This document shows, in pieces, positions 23,551 to 36,299 of a stretch of DNA of 64,000 nucleotides (its first letter is position 1; each line of letters begins with the position of its first letter). The stretch is from contig NW_025062476.1 in NCBI RefSeq assembly GCF_000002995.4, positions 13,511,001 to 13,575,000 of the forward strand, read 5' to 3'. A model generated the notes under the pieces. The model searched no databases. It worked only from the letters and a program-made list of their open reading frames with translations, and was not told where the DNA came from. The translations under genes were made by a program, and so were the position numbers. The DNA comes from Brugia malayi. Taxonomy: Eukaryota > Nematoda > Chromadorea > Rhabditida > Onchocercidae.

Positions 23551-25458
23551 GTATGTTTTAGTATGTTAACCTTATTTTTTAACAATCCAATTCTCAATCT
23601 CAACCAGCCATATAAATGATGTTTTATAATGTTATGCGACTGCTTACAGTAAATAAAATGAATAGTGGGCAATATGGAGCAACTGAAGATGATGAAGCAA
23701 TTTATGAAAATTCTCGATGGTATATCAGCTTCTTTGCCGAAAATACTACGGACAATTGGAAAGAGAAATATAAAAACAATGATTTGAATTTCCAATACAC
23801 TACAGTGCCATGCAGCCTGAATTAACATCGACCATTCATAATGAGGAATTTTTGTTGCATTTTTTTCATATTTGAAATGTGTAACTCCTGAAAATATTAA
23901 TTGATTGATGGAATCAGTTAAAATTGATGAAAAATTTTTTGGAAATTTAATAATTTTTATAGCAAATTTTTGAAATGATTTTTGGAGCGATTAATAGATC
24001 TTATGAACATATATTATGAAAAAAGATAAAAAAATTTGGTAGTACAAACTTTGATCTTGATTGTTATTTATACTAAAATGCCTTTTGCGACGTATGCAGT
24101 AGAATATCACAATTTGCATAATGAACATAACGTTAGGAATGGACAAAGCCCAAAAATTACGTATCCTATAAGAATAATAAACAAATAGTCGTTTTAAAAC
24201 ATTAAAAAAAAATAGTTGTTTTAAAACTAATTACAGCAGCAAAATGGTAAAAATAAAATGTCAAGTTCATCAAAATAAGCATCAATGGAAAAAAAAATCT
24301 CGTGAGAAAATCTATGATCTAGTGGTCTAAAGTTTAAAATTTAAATTCAAGGCTTAATGAAATTTATAATAATGATATTAAAAGGTAACCTCCACCATAT
24401 TAGGCTTCCATTTGTTCCTGTACAATTTAGGCTCCATTTCAAATTCGAGACAATGAATATTCTGAAGCAAAATTGAAAATCGAGAAACATGATCGCTGAA
24501 AATCCACTAAATATGTTAAAATACAAGAATTAATAAATCGAATATGAATGAATCAGCTTTGATGAAATTCGATTTTTAAAATCCAGTTGCTTAAAAGATA
24601 TAAATTTATTGTCTAAGAAAAGAAATCATTTGATTATATAGGAATGAATCATACCAAAAGCTGATAACCACATGAAAGCGATTAGAAAATACAGTTTTTT
24701 TGATTCGAAAAACGAGCAATATTTGGGTAAAATTAGCACCACAAAGCGATTCAGTGTCAACAAAAATGAAAAATGAAGCATAGAAAAGAATGAAAAGCTA
24801 TCTAAAGTTGAAAACAAGCGGTTCAGCCACGTCGTTTCATTTGCTAAAACATAAGCAAACTAATTATTTAAAAAAAATTTTTTTCTCCTTGCTTGTTGTA
24901 ATGAAATTCTTTAATATACTTAAAAAATCCTTACATGCAAAAGTGACCATATATCATTTATTATTATTTTGTAATTATTATTAGAAATTGAATATATTTG
25001 CTACATGTCATTAGCAATAATTACTCATTTTCAATATCATCTTTTAAAGAAACTATTTAAATTAATATTTTAGTTGATATCAAAATAAATAATATTTGAG
25101 AAATGTAAATAAAGCAACTCTTACCATATGAATTGTTTTGAGCACTTAATATTCTGGGTACAATAATAACCACTTGTGGGATTAAAGTTATTAAATCAGA
25201 AATAATCAGTTGTAATGCAATAAAAATAAATTCACGACTATAATGATTATCTTGTCCTTTACAGAATAATACGATAATCATTAGAGTATTACTAATAATA
25301 GCGTAAAGTATGAAAATGATAAAAAGTAAAACTGTTACAAATTTTGTGGTCATGTGATCTTCATCTCTTATATCAAATACATCTGTCACATTTATTTCGT
25401 GACAATTACAGGGTAATATCAGAAATAATACAATAATACAGTGTAAACGACCAAGCAT
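23547..25458 (-). CDS. Seven-transmembrane chemoreceptor-like GPCR, paralogue A
   Basis: Serpentine receptor of the nematode chemoreceptor type, expected in the membrane of sensory cells. No ligand can be inferred. Five minus-strand exons close in frame: 25125-25458, 24655-24843, 24390-24495, 24050-24165 and 23547-23887, giving 361 residues. A hydrophobic leader (residues 1-20, ending CNCHE) could be a signal peptide. TM1 (KFVTVLLFIIFILYAIISN), TM2 (LQLIISDLITLIPQ) and TM3, ending in TLNRF, follow. TLNRF stands where rhodopsin-like receptors have DRY. TM6 begins at HYEWSMLIQAAWHC, and TM7 includes FINCFIIFSCSILPT. Intron positions and phases match paralogues B and C. The overall look resembles the Srx class, but I cannot prove the subfamily. 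The TAG stop falls inside a minisatellite. About 250 bp upstream of its ATG is one copy of the shared element. Confidence 0.82.
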
Positions 25459-25634
25459 CCTGTTAATTGTTTAAAATTTCAGCTTACTGAAATACCAGCT
25501 GACAAAATTTGCAAGTTTAAATTAGAGAAATAGTTAAAGTAGTCGATGGAGAAAGATTATTATAATTTTAAGAAGCGTTTGTGATTTATTCGCGAAATGA
25601 GATTTTTACTTTCTTTGCTATTTTATAAAACTGC

Positions 25635-25663
25635 CAATAATAATAATAATAATAATAATAATA
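25635..25663. repeat. AAT microsatellite
   Basis: About nine uninterrupted AAT units, upstream of receptor A. Confidence 0.85.
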
Positions 25664-25704
25664 TCACAGCTACTTGCTTATATCTGTAGGATCAAATACT
25701 TGCA

Positions 25705-25850
25705 ACAATTTTTTCTGAGCTTAATTTGCTATTTATAAATTTACTTAACTACTCAACCAATTTCATTTCCATAACAATTTATATTCCTTGTTTTATATGT
25801 CTCTCAGAAGTAATTAGTCAGTTGAAGATATAAGGCAAAATAAATTAACG
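25705..25850 (+). repeat. Receptor-associated element, copy 2 (upstream of receptor A)
   Basis: Begins TTCTGAGCTTAATTTGC and ends near TCTCAGAAGTAATTAGTC plus an A+T tail. It lies about 250 bp upstream of the receptor A start codon. Confidence 0.65.
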
Positions 25851-27849
25851 GCAATATGAGTGAAATAAAAATCGCTGTTTTACCGTATCCTTCCGTATTT
25901 CCTCAAGGTATCTTTACCGTATCCTTGAAAATGTAATTTGAAGAATTTTTATACCACTGAAATAGCAGTGTTTCTGGATGAATTTGTAATTAGCAATTAT
26001 TCCTTTTTAGCTATTTGAAAAATATTTGTTAATTACGTAGGATTATTTGCGCGTCTGAGATAATCATCTTCACGTAAGCATAACGTGTTCATCGACGTAG
26101 TTGTTAATTTTGTTACGCATTTGCCATTAAGCTTATAATATTCGTTCAATAGCAACGAAAAAAACTCGTCAAATTTTATATTAATGAATTAATTTAAACA
26201 TTTGAAATAATAATAAATTATACACTTATGAAAAACCAACCACAATCATTTTTAATCGATTTAATAAAAAGTGGTAATTGAGATTTCGATAAATTCCTGT
26301 ATTCAACAAATAATTATCTTTTAATTTAAGTTGTCCAGTTTCCAATTTGATGTAAATAAATCGCTTAATCAGTTGGTTCTTTTTCGGATGACTTAAACAT
26401 GAAAAAAAATTATATTTGTTGTAGAATTTGATCAACTATATTTTGATCAATTCACTATATTTGATATTTGCGCCATGCATCCTTTTTTATCGAAATCTAT
26501 TGATAGGAAATAAAAAAAAAAGAAGGCAATGATTTATTTCATTTTGGTGACAAAAACTTTTCAGAAAGTTTGAATTGCTATTGGCAGTAGTGTTCCTGAA
26601 CGATATCATTTTTACTGATTATCAGAAATAAACAACTGAAATGATGTTGCATTGGAGGAGTTGAATCTAAGTTAGATAGCGATTTTCCAATCTACTTTCA
26701 TTTACGCAATAACTGGCTAATTGTTTTCAATTTATTTCATTTTATATCGTCACGATTGGTTGATTACTTTTGAGAAGCTTATACAACAAGCAAAATAAGT
26801 TGTCATAAGAGCTTAACTAGTTGAATAGCGAAATTAATTCATAATTTGCAAATTAAGCTCTGAAAAGAGAGGTTGAAACACTTAATCATATAGATTTGGT
26901 AAATAAAGGTAAATCATTTTTTTTCCGAAATTCAAACTCTCCGTCACTAAAGTTTTACGTTTCCAATTTCGGCGAAAGCTAAAACTGAACTTCGACAATC
27001 TGAAAAACTTAATGATCTGATTTATAATAAAAATTTAATGATTTATTTTATAACAGCAAAAGTAAGAAGCAATTAATCGAATACGATTTTACTCAGATCA
27101 TAGTACTGGAGAAATGAATATACTGTCAGCAGAAATAAGTATACTTTCGGCACAAAAGTAATTCTATTTTAGTTGCAAAGAGTGAAGATTTTCTCTTTGT
27201 CGAGAGAAATTAATTGACTTACAGTTCGTAGTATCGTGTTTCTGAAATTAAGAAAGTCATGTATCCGAACATGATTAAAGTTTAAGAGATGGTTTCAAAC
27301 TTCTTTTTTATCTTGTTCAACTCTGTGATTTCATTTTAAAACAGAAAAATATATAACTAACATGTTTTTTTTTTTTTTTTTTTCATATTCAAATTAGAAA
27401 TTTTCAACTGTAATTCTTTCTTTTTTGTCTTCTTTGTTCTGTTTTAAACAGTTCGGCATTAATTTCATTTATGTTTTATTTTTAATACAAAAAATCGTTG
27501 ATATATTTTATTCACTCTGTTGATATATATATTTTATTCGAAGAATTTTGTGATAAATTTGGAATGTGGAGGAAATAATTACTTCGTACTAAGCAATACT
27601 TATTTAAACGGATACGGAATGCATTGCAATCATTTCGAGATATCATTGCCTACTGTGAAAGTAGCCAAAAGAGTTGCTTCGTCATTCAGTAACATAGGAA
27701 ATATTGAAATTATCAATGAAATCTAGAAATAGCATTTTAGGAAGATTAATTGAAATTTTCAGGATAGCAAATTTTTTAATCTATTTTTTTTACACAATAA
27801 TTATTAGCAAATTTTGCAATCTATTTTTTTTTACATAATGATTACTTAA
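25851..27849. other. Non-coding DNA between divergent receptors A and B
   Basis: No coding exon resembling the receptors was found, although element copy 3 lies here. A poly-T tract sits at about 27,365-27,383. The ORF at 27,520-27,726 has no recognisable features. Confidence 0.5.
26700..26885 (-). repeat. Receptor-associated element, copy 3
   Basis: Reverse orientation: GGTTGATTACTTTTGAGAAG, an A+T segment, then ATAATTTGCAAATTAAGCTC. The first part matches copy 4 at GGTTGATTACTTCTAAAAG. Confidence 0.65.
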
Positions 27850-28015
27850 TTATTCGTTGAATTTAATCTGATTTATATCGCGCATTTTGGTTGATTACTT
27901 CTAAAAGAGTTATATATTAAAGAAGAGGAATTACATATAAAATGAATTAGCTATAATAGTAGTAAAATCAATTTATCACATGCAAAATTAAGCTCAGAGA
28001 AAGAGCAATTTAAAA
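27850..28015 (-). repeat. Receptor-associated element, copy 4 (upstream of receptor B)
   Basis: TTTATATCGCGCATTTTGGT, then TGATTACTTCTAAAAG and finally GCAAAATTAAGCTCAGAG. It ends about 325 bp before the receptor B ATG, in the same gene-relative orientation as copy 2 has to receptor A. Confidence 0.65.
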
Positions 28016-28339
28016 TACAAAATAAAAACAATGACGAAAGCGAAACATTTATTATTTGCAGTTTCTATGACAGTAGCAAAGGAGCGGAAAAACTCATTTC
28101 GCTATCAAATTATAATCGCTACGTAAATAATTAACTGCATTTCTCATCATTGACGATTGTATTTATACTATTTAGAAATTTGAACTCACAAATCTTTGTA
28201 GCTTATATTTCAAAATTCTGAATTTTCTTTTTTTTTTACCTGTTTTAAAATTTCTTTCTATTAAAATCTACTAAAATACTATCACATTCATATTATATAA
28301 TTGTATCATTTTTGCTAATCAACATATCAGGAAAGAAAT

Positions 28340-30525
28340 ATGCCAGATTCAATTGATATAACAGATGAAAATCACAAGACTGCAAAATTTGTGGCACTTC
28401 TATTTTTTATCATTTTCATATTTTATGGTATTATAAGTAATACACTAATGGCTGCTGTATTATTCTGTAAAGAACAAAGCAAACATTACAGTCGTGAATT
28501 TATTCTTATCACATCACAACTGATTATTTCTGATTTGACAACTTTTATTCCACAAATAGTTGTTGTTTTACCTGAAATATTAACTGCTAGAAACAATTCA
28601 TATGGTAAAAGTTGTTTTACTTGCATTTCTCAGATACCATTTATTTACTTTCGTATGTCAGTTAAATATTAATTTAAATAATTTGTTTAAGAATAATATT
28701 GAAACAATGAGGTTGTCACTAGTGAAATTACCATTAAAATGCGCCATTTTTAATTCTTGATATCACTGATAGCAAAGAATATTGAACAATTTCATATTTC
28801 TCATAAAAAAAGAAATCATTAAAACATTTCTATCTTATTAATAATAAATTTTTCTGCATTACATAAACTGCGACAAATACATCCAAAATAGCAAATTTGA
28901 GATGCAAAATTCAATCATTTTTTTCCATTTTCTTTAAAAGAAAATTTAAAAAAAATTTTTTTTTCATAACATTTTTAAATATATGTGATGCCAGTTTTTT
29001 ATGAGGAACTTTTTTTTTTTTAACTTTCATATTTACTTTAAATGATAATTTTTTAATTACAATAACAAAATTTTCTTTAATAACCAATATGTTTATGTTT
29101 TAGTGAATGAAACAACATGGATTAACCACTCATTCTCAACTTTCAATACTTTTTCACTCTTTTCCGTACTTCATTTTTCATTTCTATTAACGCTGAATCG
29201 TTTTGTGGCACTAATTTCACCAAAATATTATTCGTTTTTCGAGTCAATAAGACTATATTTTATGTTCGCTTTTGTATGGTTATCAGCTTTAGGTATGAAT
29301 CATTAAAATATCATTCATGTAATTGTAAAAATAATTTTTATTGAAATAATATTTTCTATCTTTTTATTCAAATAATATTTTCTATCTTTTTTTTTTAAAT
29401 AATTTATAGATTTAGCAATATAAATCATTCATAATTCACCCTTAAATAGAAATTCCATTATGTACAATCATCTTTAAATACTATTCAGTTATACAATCAT
29501 TATATTAAAAATAATTAAAATAAGGTAGATCCTGAAAAAAAAAAAAAAAAAAAAAAGAAACTGTTTTATCAAAATTGATTTATTGATAAGTTTCTTGATT
29601 CTTATCAATATTGCTAATATTTAATGCTAATTTTCAGCAATTACATCGGCCGATTTTTATTATTGCACTAGACGATTTCTTACATGGAACTTAAGTTGGG
29701 AAGGAAATTGTGGAAAATCTGGTGAAATAGGCGATATATGGTGGAGGTTAACATTTAATATCACTTTTGTAGTTATTAACAAAATTTTGTAATTTTATTA
29801 CAATCAAAAAATTTCTTATTCTACAATAATCTATCAGCAACTTTTAATTACATTCATATTATCATTTTTTAATTTCTTTTAAATTTTTTTTTTTTTTTTA
29901 GAATACGTTATTTTTGGGCATTGTGTATACCTAATATAATGTTTATTATGTATATCGCAATATTTTGCAACATACGTCATAAACGTCATATTACGATAAA
30001 TAGTAATCAAAGTTTGTGTTACAAAATTATTCCTTCTTTTTACAATAAATGTAACTATTTAATTACTGAAAAGTTCACTTCGAAAATTTATACTTTACTT
30101 TATACTTTTGTTAAATCATAAATCATTTCTCTATTCATAAATTATTTCATAGTTAAAAATTGACAACAGGTGCCAGACGTGAAAGAAATGCAGTGAAAAT
30201 TCGTCATTATGAATGGTCAATGTTAATTCAAGCTGCATGGCATTGTGGCACATTGGAAATTGGCATAATTCTTTTTAACTTTTTGCCACCCATTTTAACT
30301 GAATTTTTCAGTCAGGAAGTTTGTTTAGCAGCAAGAATTTTCTTAAACTGTTTTGTTTTATTTAGTTGCGCTCTATTGCCAACTGTATATTTCAGTTACA
30401 ATAAGGAATCGCGTAATATCATAAAATATCATTTATATAATTGGTTACAATTTAGAATTGGACGGTTAAGAAATATAGTCAGTACTTATAGTACTAGAAC
30501 ACAAACAGCATATAATAATAGATAG
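28340..30525 (+). CDS. Seven-transmembrane chemoreceptor-like GPCR, paralogue B
   Basis: Close paralogue of receptor A. Exons 28340-28604, 29104-29292, 29638-29746, 29902-30011 and 30170-30525 join in frame to 342 residues. Predicted membrane segments: TM1 about residues 16-43, TM2 about 54-80, TM3 about 102-125 with TLNRF at 118-122, TM4 starting near 136, then TM5 (YFWALCIPNIMFIMYIAIF) ending in a basic RHKRH turn. TM6 includes WSMLIQAAWHCGTLEIGIIL and TM7 FLNCFVLFSCALLPTVYF. Acceptors are TTTTAG or TTTTCAG for exons 2-4 and ACAACAG for exon 5. The start is the ATG just after a TATCAG acceptor. Unlike A and C, it lacks the hydrophobic N-terminal leader, so either a further 5' exon exists or the leader was lost. 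It is divergent from A across 2.9 kb. Srx-like, subfamily unproven. Confidence 0.82.
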
Positions 30526-30581
30526 ATAGATGGTAGTGATAAGAGTAATAATCTGAAGCTTAAAATGATATGTTTGAAAAT

Positions 30582-30613
30582 ATTTTTTTGAGAGTGGTAA
30601 CTCTCAAAAAAAT
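30582..30613 (+). other. Perfect 14-bp hairpin 57 bp after receptor B
   Basis: ATTTTTTTGAGAGT at 30582-30595, loop GGTA, then the exact complement at 30600-30613. Confidence 0.8.
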
Positions 30614-32778
30614 TGGATTTCATTCCTAACACATAACGACTTCCGGATGAGGCATTCAGGTTTAGCTATAATCTATCTCTTTATTACCGCATTCTAACTG
30701 CATATGATCGGTTTAATTTTAATAAATTTTGTTTCTTTTTTTTTTTCTTTTTGTGAGAATCTGCATGGTTATTTTGTCATTCATTTATTAATTGTCAAAA
30801 ATTTTATCATTCATTTTGTCATTTATTAATTTATGTTTATGACTTAAAAACACACTTATGCTTGTTATTGCTATCGATGGTTAAGGTAAATTATTTTCAG
30901 TCGTGTATTTTATATTAATTCTGCTAGCAGTTTCAATTTTGATTTTAAAATAGAATAATTTTGAAGACTTTAAAAAAGCAGAGCTTGTTAAAAATTCAAT
31001 AATATTAAAAAACTATACCTCTCGTAATGTTTGCAGTGGATTTATAAGAATGTATGAAAAATTTGATTATCATTGAAATGAATAAGAACCATAATTATTT
31101 GTTTTTATTCCTACATTTGGGCTGAAAATTTTTGAACTTTAAACTGTCACGATAATTGATAATTCATACACATCTGTTTGATATTATTATTATTGCGGTA
31201 ATGGAACATAAACAATCATAACGGTAACTGATTTGTTTGAAGTATTTTATGATGTTAAACTTTTTCATTTTCAGTTCAATTCATTTTTTTTCTGTGATAA
31301 AAGTAAGAAAGTGTATGATTTAATAAATTGAAATGGAACTGGATGTTTAATTTTTATGAATTTTTTTTTTTTTCAATGAAGTCATATAATGCGCTTTGGA
31401 TAGATCAAAATAATGATTCATTTGTATTTTGAACAAAAAGATTCAAGGTAAAGAAAAAACGACATTTGCGCCTGTAATGATACTTTTAGACGAAGTGACC
31501 CGGTCAACATGTTTCTGGACAGAGTTAAGATCAAGCTAATTCGAGAAGAAAAAAGTCGGCGACATAATTCTTCGAAATGAGTATTGATAAAATGATGTAA
31601 TAATATTAGCATAAATGAGTCATTTATGATAATATTACTTGGAATATTGTAAAAAATTAACCTAAATTTGTTAATGTTTTATGTTCGTAAATATTACATA
31701 AATAAAAGCAAACAATAATTTCTTCGATTCAGTCATAATTTCGCTTTCATTAAACAATTCTAGTAAATTTAATGGTAAACAAATACTTGATTAGAGATGC
31801 TTTTTTGTTGTGTAACAATTACTTTTGCTTTACATTGTGAGGGTCATCAGTGAATTCTTCATTTAAACTTTCTTGAAATGCAGTACCTTTCACAATTAAT
31901 GCAAAGCATTACGCTGACAGATTACATTTAAGGCCTCTATTCCATAATATCCAAATTTTGATGCATATTTATCAAAAGTATCATAAGATTTGAATTAATT
32001 TTAACTGTAAAGTCTGTGAATTTGTTAATTGTGATAACAGATTTTTTGTAAAATGTAGGAAATGAATTAGCACAAAATACAATCTTTTCTGTTTACACTT
32101 TTCATTTCATCGCTTTATTCATTTATTTCAGTGCCAAATTAAAGCGATTGTATTATTTACAGAGCAATATGCCTTCTTCAAGATAAGAGACATTTTAACA
32201 TGAGTTTAGTTGACAGAAATTAAATAATAATCAACTTTTAAATATCAATATGAGCATTAGAAGTTAGAAATTCATGTAACTCTGACGTGTTATCCATTAT
32301 CAGAAAATTATTTAAATAACAAATATTGTTTTTATTTATTTATATAATTTCTGAATAGTGAAAATATTTCAAAACTAACTTAACCGTATTACATAAATAA
32401 GTAGCAAATAAGCGGTATTATTACTTCAGATGAACGAAATGAACGAAAGGAATGCACTGCGCATCGAGAAGCATTGAATGCAAGAAATTTTCTTCAAAAA
32501 CCAAGTTTTAACACTTTGCAAAAATATCTCTATGATTTTATCATATCATACATCATTTAACTATTGATAGTACTTAGAAAAGAAGGTAATGCTTCTAAAA
32601 TAAGATCATATACAGATCTAAGAAATAGAATTGATCCGCCAAATATCAAATGTACCACGAATTCATTTTCTTTTTATCATAATCATTTCTCAAATTATCT
32701 AGTATCTTTATCTAGTAGCTTTTATCTGATTTGTGAAATGTAAAATATTGTTGTAAAAGCAAATTTAGAATTTCTTTC

Positions 32779-32930
32779 TTACTGCCCTGTTTCCTTGTGA
32801 AACAAAGTAGGTTTCTTTTCTTGATGGTTCAGATCGTTGACTTCTTGGTCCTCGATACTGGTAGAATCTTGAATTTGTACTGGTTCCGTTCTATGTACGT
32901 GTACTGTGGGAGTCTTCGTGAAATACTTTA
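32779..32930 (-). other. Possible coding remnant, hydrophilic minus-strand frame
   Basis: An open frame of about 50 codons reads KYFTKTPTVHVHRTEPVQIQ, continues DSTSIEDQEVNDLNHQ and ends HKETGQ plus stop. The composition is more protein-like than the opposite-strand ORF. No start codon, clear acceptor or known family was found, so it could be a mobile-element remnant or a last exon. Confidence 0.2.
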
Positions 32931-33307
32931 TTATTCAAACCTCAAACTTAGATTAACAATAAATATTATACAACATTACAATAATGAATTGATACATAAT
33001 ACACAAATGTAACTTAATTATAAAACATTTAAAGATACAAGAAAACTAGACACCTCGCAACTGAGCCAAACACAGAAATCTACTATAATAATCAGTATCA
33101 AACAAGGAACTATAATCAGTGGCTTTGTAAGGAAGAAAATTGGGAGGAATTTTATGGGTGTTAAGGTTACAAAGTGGATTAAAATCATTTAAAACAATAG
33201 CCTTTGTTCGTTAGGTTATAGTTTTGCCATTGTGGCAACAATTGTTTTATCAATCTTAAAAAGTAGGCTATCAGTCTTATTTATCAATTTCTAGATTTTC
33301 AGTCTAC

Positions 33308-36017
33308 CTAACTAATCTTCAGAAGTAAATAGAGTTGCTTACGGGCATGTTTATTAGTCGCAAAAAGGGTCATCGGCAATACAGTACGACCTAAAATCAG
33401 AAATGAATTGATGAAAATATTCACTGGAATTATGATTTCTTGACTGAAAATTTTTGTCAGAAGTTTTGGTAGAAAATTGATTAATATGATTCCAATTATG
33501 AATACACCACAGGTCAGTGCTGCTTGAATTAACACCGATCGTTCGTATCTGGCAGTTTCTAGCCTACTCGTACCATGCCTTGTATTCATTGCTAAATGTT
33601 CTTTAAATTCTTTTTTGTAAATTTTTTTTAAAAAAAAAAAAGATTTTGTAAATTTTGTAAAACTTTTGTACAAATTTTGTTTTCAATGTTGGGTGAAAAT
33701 GTAGAATTTTACACTGCTGATTGTGTGACAAAAAAGGAAAACAATTCATTAGCACCAACTTCGTGAGTCGTTAATAACTAAAATTCGACGATGTCGTATA
33801 TTGCAAAGGATTGCAAAATACATAACGAGCATTGAAATTGACAAAAAAATCACCCAAATATGACGAAAACTAAAATTTTATAAGAGTAATTAATGGATTT
33901 TAATTATTGCAACGCCTCCCACTGTAAAATAAAAATGATAACTTAATTTTTTAACTTTTTGTTATGTTTACACTTTTATTATATTATTTGAATTACACAG
34001 AACTGCTCTAAAAAATTCAAAAAAAAAATGCTGAAATTTAACCTTAAAAAAAGTTTACCACCATTATTTGACTGCCCTGTACAGTTTGCTGTCCAGAGTA
34101 AGGTTGAAACTTCAAAACTTCTAGAACAGTAATTAAAATCCAGAAATGAAATTGCTGAAAATTTCAAGATTAATAATAGTAAATGAATAGGTCATAAATT
34201 TGGAACTTTGTGTTTGTAATTACAATAAATGAAATAGGTGAGAAATGATATTCCGAAAGCTACCAAAAATATCACATAAAGGTAATAGCTATCAAAACTT
34301 TGCATGACATGACTGAGCAGTTGATGGTCTCCATATAAGATGAATCATTTTTTTGACATACCAAAAACTGTTAACCATACGAAAATGACTAAAAAATATA
34401 GCTTTGTTGATTCGAATAGTACATTGAATTTCGGGAAAATAATAGACAGGAAGCGATTTAGCGTCCATAAAAATGCAAAATGTAATACGGCGTAAAATGA
34501 AGATGTATTGATCGTCGAGAACACACGGTTAATCCATATTTTGGAACCTAAGACATAAGACAAGATAGTTTATTGGAACAAATTTTAAAGTATTTGGATG
34601 GAAGCAATGTCAAATATCACGGATATCTATAACGTTGTACTTAAACTGTCACCAACTATGAGTTCGAAATCAGTGGTGACACTTCCGATTAAATTGCACT
34701 GATATTAGAAATCAAATGGATTACTTGTCGAGAAAACCAAAGTATTTTAATTAACTGTCAAAATAATTAAAATATAGAAATTTGATTTATTTCAATTAAT
34801 TTCTAATTCATATGCAAATTCCTTTGAGTTAGATATATGTAAACATATGATATACCATTTCACATGTAAATCCTTCCATTCAAGAAGTTAGCTCATGTTC
34901 AGTGCTTAAATTGTTTCCTATAACCAAGCTTATAGTTTGTGTAAAAAAAGTCTTTGTTCAGATAGTTATCATTGTTTCCAATAGAATACAACATATTCCT
35001 CTTTGTTGTAAACAAACTCCACTATAAAGGGATGGGAGACCTTTAACCTTTCTTTAAAAAAGAAAAAAACAATCAACTTGTAAAAACAATTAACTTGGTG
35101 GATTTTAGTTCATTTAGTTTACCCTATTTTTTAAATTGCTCTGGATTTTCGATATTTTTCATTTGTTTTTTTTTTTTATTTATTGCTTTTCTAACTTATT
35201 TGTTTTGATATTTTTTTATTGAGTTTGTTAATGAATATTTTACAGATTCTTATTCATTTATTATTTATAAATTTAGTTCCTATTATTTTTTATTTTGAGA
35301 TTTAATTATTACTTTTGTTGGGATTTTGCGTATGTTTTCTTTTTCCTTTTGTTCCATATTGATGTTTTGGCGGTCTTTTTTTATGTTGATTTCATGTTTT
35401 TTTTTTTAGTTTGTATTTTGTGATACTATTAAATGTTTTTTTTTTTTTTAATTTTATTTCGGCAGTTGTATTCAGCAATAGTATAATCATCTTGTACTCT
35501 CCTATCAAACCATTCATTTTAAATTAAAACTCCTCAAATTCTGATCAATTTTTCGGGAGTATCCATCGTCCTATTATTGAATGTACTCTTTGATTCTGCA
35601 TTGCTACTTTTTTTTTTTTTTTTGAATGGTACTCTAATCATTCGTTTCTAACATTATCTTTAAATAATTATACAAATAAAATAACTTACTGTATAAACTG
35701 TTCTTAGTCAGTAATATTTCCGGCAAAAGAACAATCATATGTGGAATAAAGCTTATCAAATTACAAATAATAATTTGAAGTGTGATAAGAATAAATGCAC
35801 GACCGTAAAGATTGCCTCGACTGAAGCATACGATAGCCATTAGTATATTGCTAATAATACCGTATAACAAGAATACAGGAAACAGTAAAACTACAGTATA
35901 CTTTGCAGTCATATATTTTTCGTCTCGTATATCGAATATACTCGTCGTATTTGCTCCGTTGCAGTTTAAAGGTAATATTAGAAGTAATGCAACAATACAG
36001 TAAGAATAAGTTACCAT
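33308..36017 (-). CDS. Seven-transmembrane chemoreceptor-like GPCR, paralogue C
   Basis: The most diverged of the three paralogues, yet intact. Exons 35690-36017, 34362-34547, 34043-34154, 33760-33869 and 33308-33591 sum to 1,020 bases and give 339 residues, with the same intron phases as A and B. The leader (MVTYSYCIVALLLILPLNC) resembles that of A. TM1 includes KYTVVLLFPVFLLYGIISN and TM2 LQIIICNLISFIPHMIVLL. TM3 ends TLNRF. Exon 4 gives FRHIWVIFLS and CNIRHRR, matching the basic turn of B. Exon 5 has VLIQAALTCGVFIIGIILI and ends in LYLLLKIS, shorter than A and B. The exon 3 donor had to be placed at AAG|GTTAAA to keep phase, and the exon 5 acceptor at CATTTAG. Intron 1 (1.1 kb) contains a strand-skewed T-rich stretch at 35,100-35,620. 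No copy of the shared upstream element was found near its start. Confidence 0.78.
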
Positions 36018-36299
36018 TTTGCCTATCGATAATCTTCTTCAGAAACGTTTCATTCCACCTCAATTTCAATTATTTATTGCATTGAAAATAAGCCATAATT
36101 ACGTGGAAATCTCAGTGTTTTTTGAATTTCAATGTTGCAAAATGTTTTTAGTTGCAAATGGAAAACACAGAATTGCAATCAATGCGGAAAATGCATTAAT
36201 ATATAATGACACTTATAAATTTAACTGCGAAATAAATTTTATTTGAAGCAAAAAAAAAAAGACTAGATTAAATAAAATTACAGGAATAAGGAAATTTAG

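Larger units (their letters stand above)
30526..33307. other. Non-coding DNA between receptors B and C
   Basis: Holds a perfect 14-bp hairpin just after receptor B and a possible coding remnant at 32,779-32,930. Otherwise A+T-rich, with no gene recognised. Confidence 0.5.

Noticed and set aside
32797..33012. Plus-strand ORF of 71 codons
   Set aside because: It lies opposite a more protein-like hydrophilic minus-strand frame, and neither has a recognisable family.
34190..34335. Hydrophobic minus-strand frame (SYYLYVIFLVAFGISFLTY) as an extra TM5 exon of receptor C
   Set aside because: It cannot be joined in phase between exons 2 and 3. A better exon 4 homologue with correct phase exists at 33,760-33,869.
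35100..35620. Second T-rich stretch considered as a mitochondrial insertion
   Set aside because: It lies inside intron 1 of receptor C and shows no recognisable mitochondrial coding segment.
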